Notes under the pieces: generated by a model
The model's input: the letters and a program-made list of their open reading frames with translations, nothing else
What the model was told of the DNA's origin: nothing
Database searches by the model: none
Origin: Asanoa ferruginea
Lineage (GTDB): Bacteria > Actinomycetota > Actinomycetes > Mycobacteriales > Micromonosporaceae
Direction of reading: 5' to 3'
DNA: 64,000 nucleotides
Assembly: GCF_003387075.1 (NCBI RefSeq)
Contig: NZ_QUMQ01000001.1
Coordinates: 3,596,001 to 3,660,000 of the forward strand
Translations under genes and position numbers: made by a program
Shown: piece after piece, positions 61,314 to 64,000 of the stretch
How the letters are laid out: the number at the start of each line of letters is the position of its first letter
Position numbering within the stretch: position 1 is the first letter of the stretch

Positions 61314-61700
61314 TCAGCGTCTCGCCAGTTCCCGGCGCGAGGTGATGTCGAGCTTGCGAAAGATCTTGCGCAGGTGATAGTCGACCGTGCTCGGGCTGAT
61401 GAACAGTTGCGCCGCCACCTCGCGGTTGGACGCGCCGTCGGAGACCCGGCGCGCGATGTCGCGCTCCTGGCTGGTCAGGCAGCGGCACTGGGCGAAGCGG
61501 TTGGCCGTGTCGTGGTGGGCCAACTTGCCGCGCAGTTCGCGCCGGGATCCGACGCCCAGTCGGTGGAACACTCCGCGTAGGTGATGTTTGACGGTGTTCG
61601 TGCTGATGACCAGGCGCGTCGCGACCTCGACGTTGGTGGAGCCCGCCGCCACCAACAGGGCGATCTGTTCCTGTCGTGGGGTCAGTCCGGCGCAGTGCAT
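61314..61700 (-). CDS. Small regulator consisting of two LuxR-type HTH domains
   Basis: A 128-residue protein that is just two LuxR/GerE HTH domains in tandem: [40 protein letters not shown] and [40 protein letters not shown], joined by a 20-residue linker. No receiver, ligand or ATPase domain. ATG 61700 is chosen because GAGGAG stands just upstream; ATG 61739 is longer but lacks one. It starts after the AfsR-like gene on the same strand, and may be cotranscribed with it. Confidence 0.85.
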   Translation of the reverse strand: MHCAGLTPRQEQIALLVAAGSTNVEVATRLVISTNTVKHHLRGVFHRLGVGSRRELRGKLAHHDTANRFAQCRCLTSQERDIARRVSDGASNREVAAQLFISPSTVDYHLRKIFRKLDITSRRELARR

Positions 61701-61784
61701 GGTGCTCCTCGGGCGCGGGTTCGGGGTCTCGAGGACCATCCGATCGCACCGGCGTGCACGACGAGTGCAGAGTTAGTGCTTGCC

Positions 61785-64000
61785 CTACCCGCTCAGGCTC
61801 AGCCGGGCCCGGACCTGCGCCACCAGGTCGCGGTATCCCTCGGCCTTCTCGATGCCGGAGACCTCGATGAGTTCCCGGAAGCCGTTGTCGGCGATCAGGT
61901 TCTCGAACCGCTGGCACCCGCGTTCCGCGCGAACCTGGTCGCCCAGATCGAATGCGGCCCGCGCGAGGATCGCCGCGAGGGCACACCGGGGAGCGTTCGA
62001 CTCGGAGACGCCTTCCGCCAGTCCCCACTCCGACACCTGCACGGCTCGGGTGAGCCGGCCGAGTTGCCAGGACGACTCCGCGATGAGCTGTGCGTAGGAG
62101 ATCTTCAGGTGATCGAGGTGCTCGGCCACCGCGATGGCCAGCCCTTCGTCAGCGACCCGGGCGCCGGCATCGAGCCGATCGGATCCCAGGCGCGCTCGGG
62201 CGAGCGTCAACAGCGAGACGGCGAGCAGTTCCTGGCGTCCCGTCTGGCGGGCGAGACCCACCGAGCGTTCACCGTACGCGTTGGCGGCGTCGTGGTCGCC
62301 ACGCGATGACGAAAGCACAGCGAGGTTGCGCAGGACGTCGGCTTGTCCCGCGAGTTCTCCGGCGCCTTCGAAAATGGACAAGGCTCGACGCAGATATTCG
62401 TCGGCCTGGGGCAGCGGGGCGAAGACCTCACCGACGGTGCGAAGCAGGTCGGCCTCGATCAGCGGCTCGCTGACCGTATCGAGGACCGTGAGCAACGTCT
62501 GTGCCCGGCCCGCCGGTATGGCGTCGCTGCCCGGTGCTGAAGCGGCGAGGACCATGGCCGCCGCGTCGCGCTCCAGGCCGTGTGCGATGGCCAGATCGAT
62601 CGTCGCCCACAGCGCGGTGCGTTCCCGTGCATACCAGTCGGCGGCCGGTGGCACGGTGTCGAACGATTCAGGCGTCACATCCGGCGGCGGTTCGTCGACG
62701 GTGCCGGCCGGCTGCCGGTGGTGCGTCGCATACGCGGCGCGGGCCGAGTGCAGGTAATGCAGGATGAGGCGCCGCTCACACGCCGGTCGTTCCTGATCCT
62801 GGTCGAGAAGCTCACCCGCGTAGGCCCGCAACAGGTCGTGCAGGGCATACCGCCCGGGCTGCGACTCGTTGAGCAGATTCGCGGTCACCAGTTCCGTGAG
62901 CAGCTTGCGCGCCAGTGTGCGGCCGACTCCGGCGACGCTGGCCGCCGACTCCAGCGAGATCCCCGGACCGGGATGGGCGGCGAGGGCCCGGAACACTCGC
63001 GCCGTTGCTGGATCGAGGGCGTGGTAGGACCACGAGAACACCGACCGGACATCGTCGGACGGGTCCGCGCTGGACAACGCGTCGAGTCTGGCCGATGGAG
63101 CCGAGACGTCGCTGAGGACCGCGCTCAACGACAGGTTCGGGTTGAGGGCGACGCGGGCCGCGACGATCGCCAGTGCGAGCGGCAGCCCGGCACAGAGCGC
63201 GATGACCTTGTCCAAGGCGTCCGGGTCCACAGTGGCGCGGCGGGTGCCGAGGCGGTTGATCAGAAGCTGTCTGGACTCGGCCCCGGTCAGCCGATCGACC
63301 TGGAGATAACGCGCGCCCTCCCGGGTGACCAGGCTCGTCATCCGGTTGCGGCTGGTCACGATCACCAGACAGCCTTGGGAGGCCGGCAGCAGCGGGCGGA
63401 CCTGATCGGAGTCGCGCGCGTTGTCCAGGAGAATCAGGATGCGCCGACCGGCAAGGCGACTGCGGTAACGAGCCGCCTGCGCGTCGACGTTCTCCTGTGG
63501 TGACAAGGCCGCCGGCTCGCCCAGTGACGCGAGCAGGGTGGCGAGCGCGTCCGCCGGTGCCATGACGCGTCCGTCCGGATCCAGGCCTCTCAGGTTGAGG
63601 AACAACTGGCCGTCGGGAAACTTGTTGGCGATCTGGTGGGCCCAGTGCACGGCGAGGGCGGTCTTGCCGATGCCGCCCATGCCGCCGAGCGCGGTGATCA
63701 CGATGGTCGCGTCGCTGAAGGCGTCGGACAGCTGGTCGTCGAGTGCGGTCGCCATGTCGTTTCGGCGGACGAAGCCCGCCACCGGCGGCGGCAGCTGCGC
63801 GGGCCGGGGAGCATCCGGCGGCCGTGGCTCGTCCTGCGGGGTCCAGCCCCTGGCGAGCAGTTCCCGGTATGCCTCCCGTAGTTCCGGCCCCGGGTCCACC
63901 CCCAGTTCCTCGGCGAGATGGTGCCGGGTCCGCTCGAACACCCGGACCCCTTCCGCCCGGTGCCCGGTGTCCACGTACGCCCGCATCAGGCACGCCTGTA
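61785..64000 (-). CDS. AfsR/SARP family regulator (N-terminus outside window)
   Basis: Regulator truncated by the right edge; at least 738 residues visible. The first residues (ACLMRAYVDTGHRAEGVRVFERTRHHLAEELGVDPGPELREAY) are the end of a BTAD domain, so an OmpR HTH should lie beyond the edge. NB-ARC follows: Walker A GMGGIGKTALAV, Walker B ILILLDNARDS, GLPLALAIVAARV; then winged-helix and TPR-like helices to the end. Separate from the AfsR-like protein at 43013 and with a different TPR part. The double-HTH gene follows it by 84 bases. Confidence 0.88.
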   Translation of the reverse strand, partial: QACLMRAYVDTGHRAEGVRVFERTRHHLAEELGVDPGPELREAYRELLARGWTPQDEPRPPDAPRPAQLPPPVAGFVRRNDMATALDDQLSDAFSDATIVITALGGMGGIGKTALAVHWAHQIANKFPDGQLFLNLRGLDPDGRVMAPADALATLLASLGEPAALSPQENVDAQAARYRSRLAGRRILILLDNARDSDQVRPLLPASQGCLVIVTSRNRMTSLVTREGARYLQVDRLTGAESRQLLINRLGTRRATVDPDALDKVIALCAGLPLALAIVAARVALNPNLSLSAVLSDVSAPSARLDALSSADPSDDVRSVFSWSYHALDPATARVFRALAAHPGPGISLESAASVAGVGRTLARKLLTELVTANLLNESQPGRYALHDLLRAYAGELLDQDQERPACERRLILHYLHSARAAYATHHRQPAGTVDEPPPDVTPESFDTVPPAADWYARERTALWATIDLAIAHGLERDAAAMVLAASAPGSDAIPAGRAQTLLTVLDTVSEPLIEADLLRTVGEVFAPLPQADEYLRRALSIFEGAGELAGQADVLRNLAVLSSSRGDHDAANAYGERSVGLARQTGRQELLAVSLLTLARARLGSDRLDAGARVADEGLAIAVAEHLDHLKISYAQLIAESSWQLGRLTRAVQVSEWGLAEGVSESNAPRCALAAILARAAFDLGDQVRAERGCQRFENLIADNGFRELIEVSGIEKAEGYRDLVAQVRARLSLSG

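Overview
The window is high-GC DNA with dense, mostly overlapping genes, many GTG/TTG starts, several apparently leaderless promoters, and many regulator families typical of filamentous actinobacteria: two AfsR-type BTAD/NB-ARC proteins, one LuxR-family giant ATPase (LAL), four TetR, and ricin-lectin-tailed secreted protease. A Micromonosporaceae-like actinobacterium (Actinoplanes or relatives) is my inference from gene style; no rRNA, tRNA, plasmid or phage marker is present to confirm it. I see no insertion sequence, CRISPR array or tRNA. No gene-free stretch exceeds 300 bases; the longest gaps are 1044-1294 and 46521-46737, and both hold inverted or phased repeats described below.

Layout. 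1-1.0 kb: 5'-truncated amidohydrolase. 1.3-5 kb: LAL regulator, MmcQ/YjbR and DUF1801 proteins. 5-8.9 kb: a four-gene minus-strand operon, ABC ATPase, FtsX-type permease, histidine kinase, response regulator, with stop/start overlaps or near-contact throughout. 8.9-16.2 kb: secreted S1 protease, an HTH regulator, and two TetR/transport or reductase units with clear palindromic operators. 16.2-17.6 kb: TPR gene cut by an in-frame TAG. 18.5-20.8 kb: operon for an NRAMP-like metal transporter with two small PRC-barrel proteins. 20.9-24.4 kb: TetR, VC0807-like membrane protein, FAD monooxygenase and an 8-cysteine secreted protein. 24.4-28.4 kb: LysR, a possible leader peptide, an odd hydrolase, dialkylglycine decarboxylase-like enzyme, and divergent DapA. 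28.5-30.2 kb: DrrAB-like exporter behind 11-bp-phased heptamers, closed by a 17-bp-stem terminator.

30.3-36.7 kb is an envelope region: BMP-like lipoprotein, HupE/UreJ-family membrane protein, a secreted purple-acid-phosphatase-like enzyme with a C-terminal WxL-like domain, a WxL-interacting (DUF916-type) membrane-anchored protein, and a DUF808 membrane protein. I regard this phosphatase/WxL/DUF916 pairing as one of the more interesting candidate systems. 36.7-40.3 kb: ABC transporter (its permease frameshifted) divergent from a two-component system. 40.4-46.5 kb: MFS, NTF2-like, GNAT, XRE-cupin, AfsR-like regulator and an RTX-type secreted protein.

46.7-61.3 kb is a coherent sugar regulon: GH97 glycosidase, sugar-binding lipoprotein, two permeases and GH36 alpha-galactosidase in one plus-strand operon; an AraC regulator in the middle on the minus strand; then a second plus-strand operon with SDR, galactonate dehydratase, aldose-epimerase-like protein, KDPG-type aldolase, PfkB kinase and an enlarged MDR dehydrogenase. 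Together they can take alpha-galactosides outside the cell to pyruvate and glyceraldehyde 3-phosphate by the De Ley-Doudoroff route; no lactonase is recognisable. The window ends with a small protein made of two LuxR HTH domains and a second AfsR-like regulator running off the right edge.
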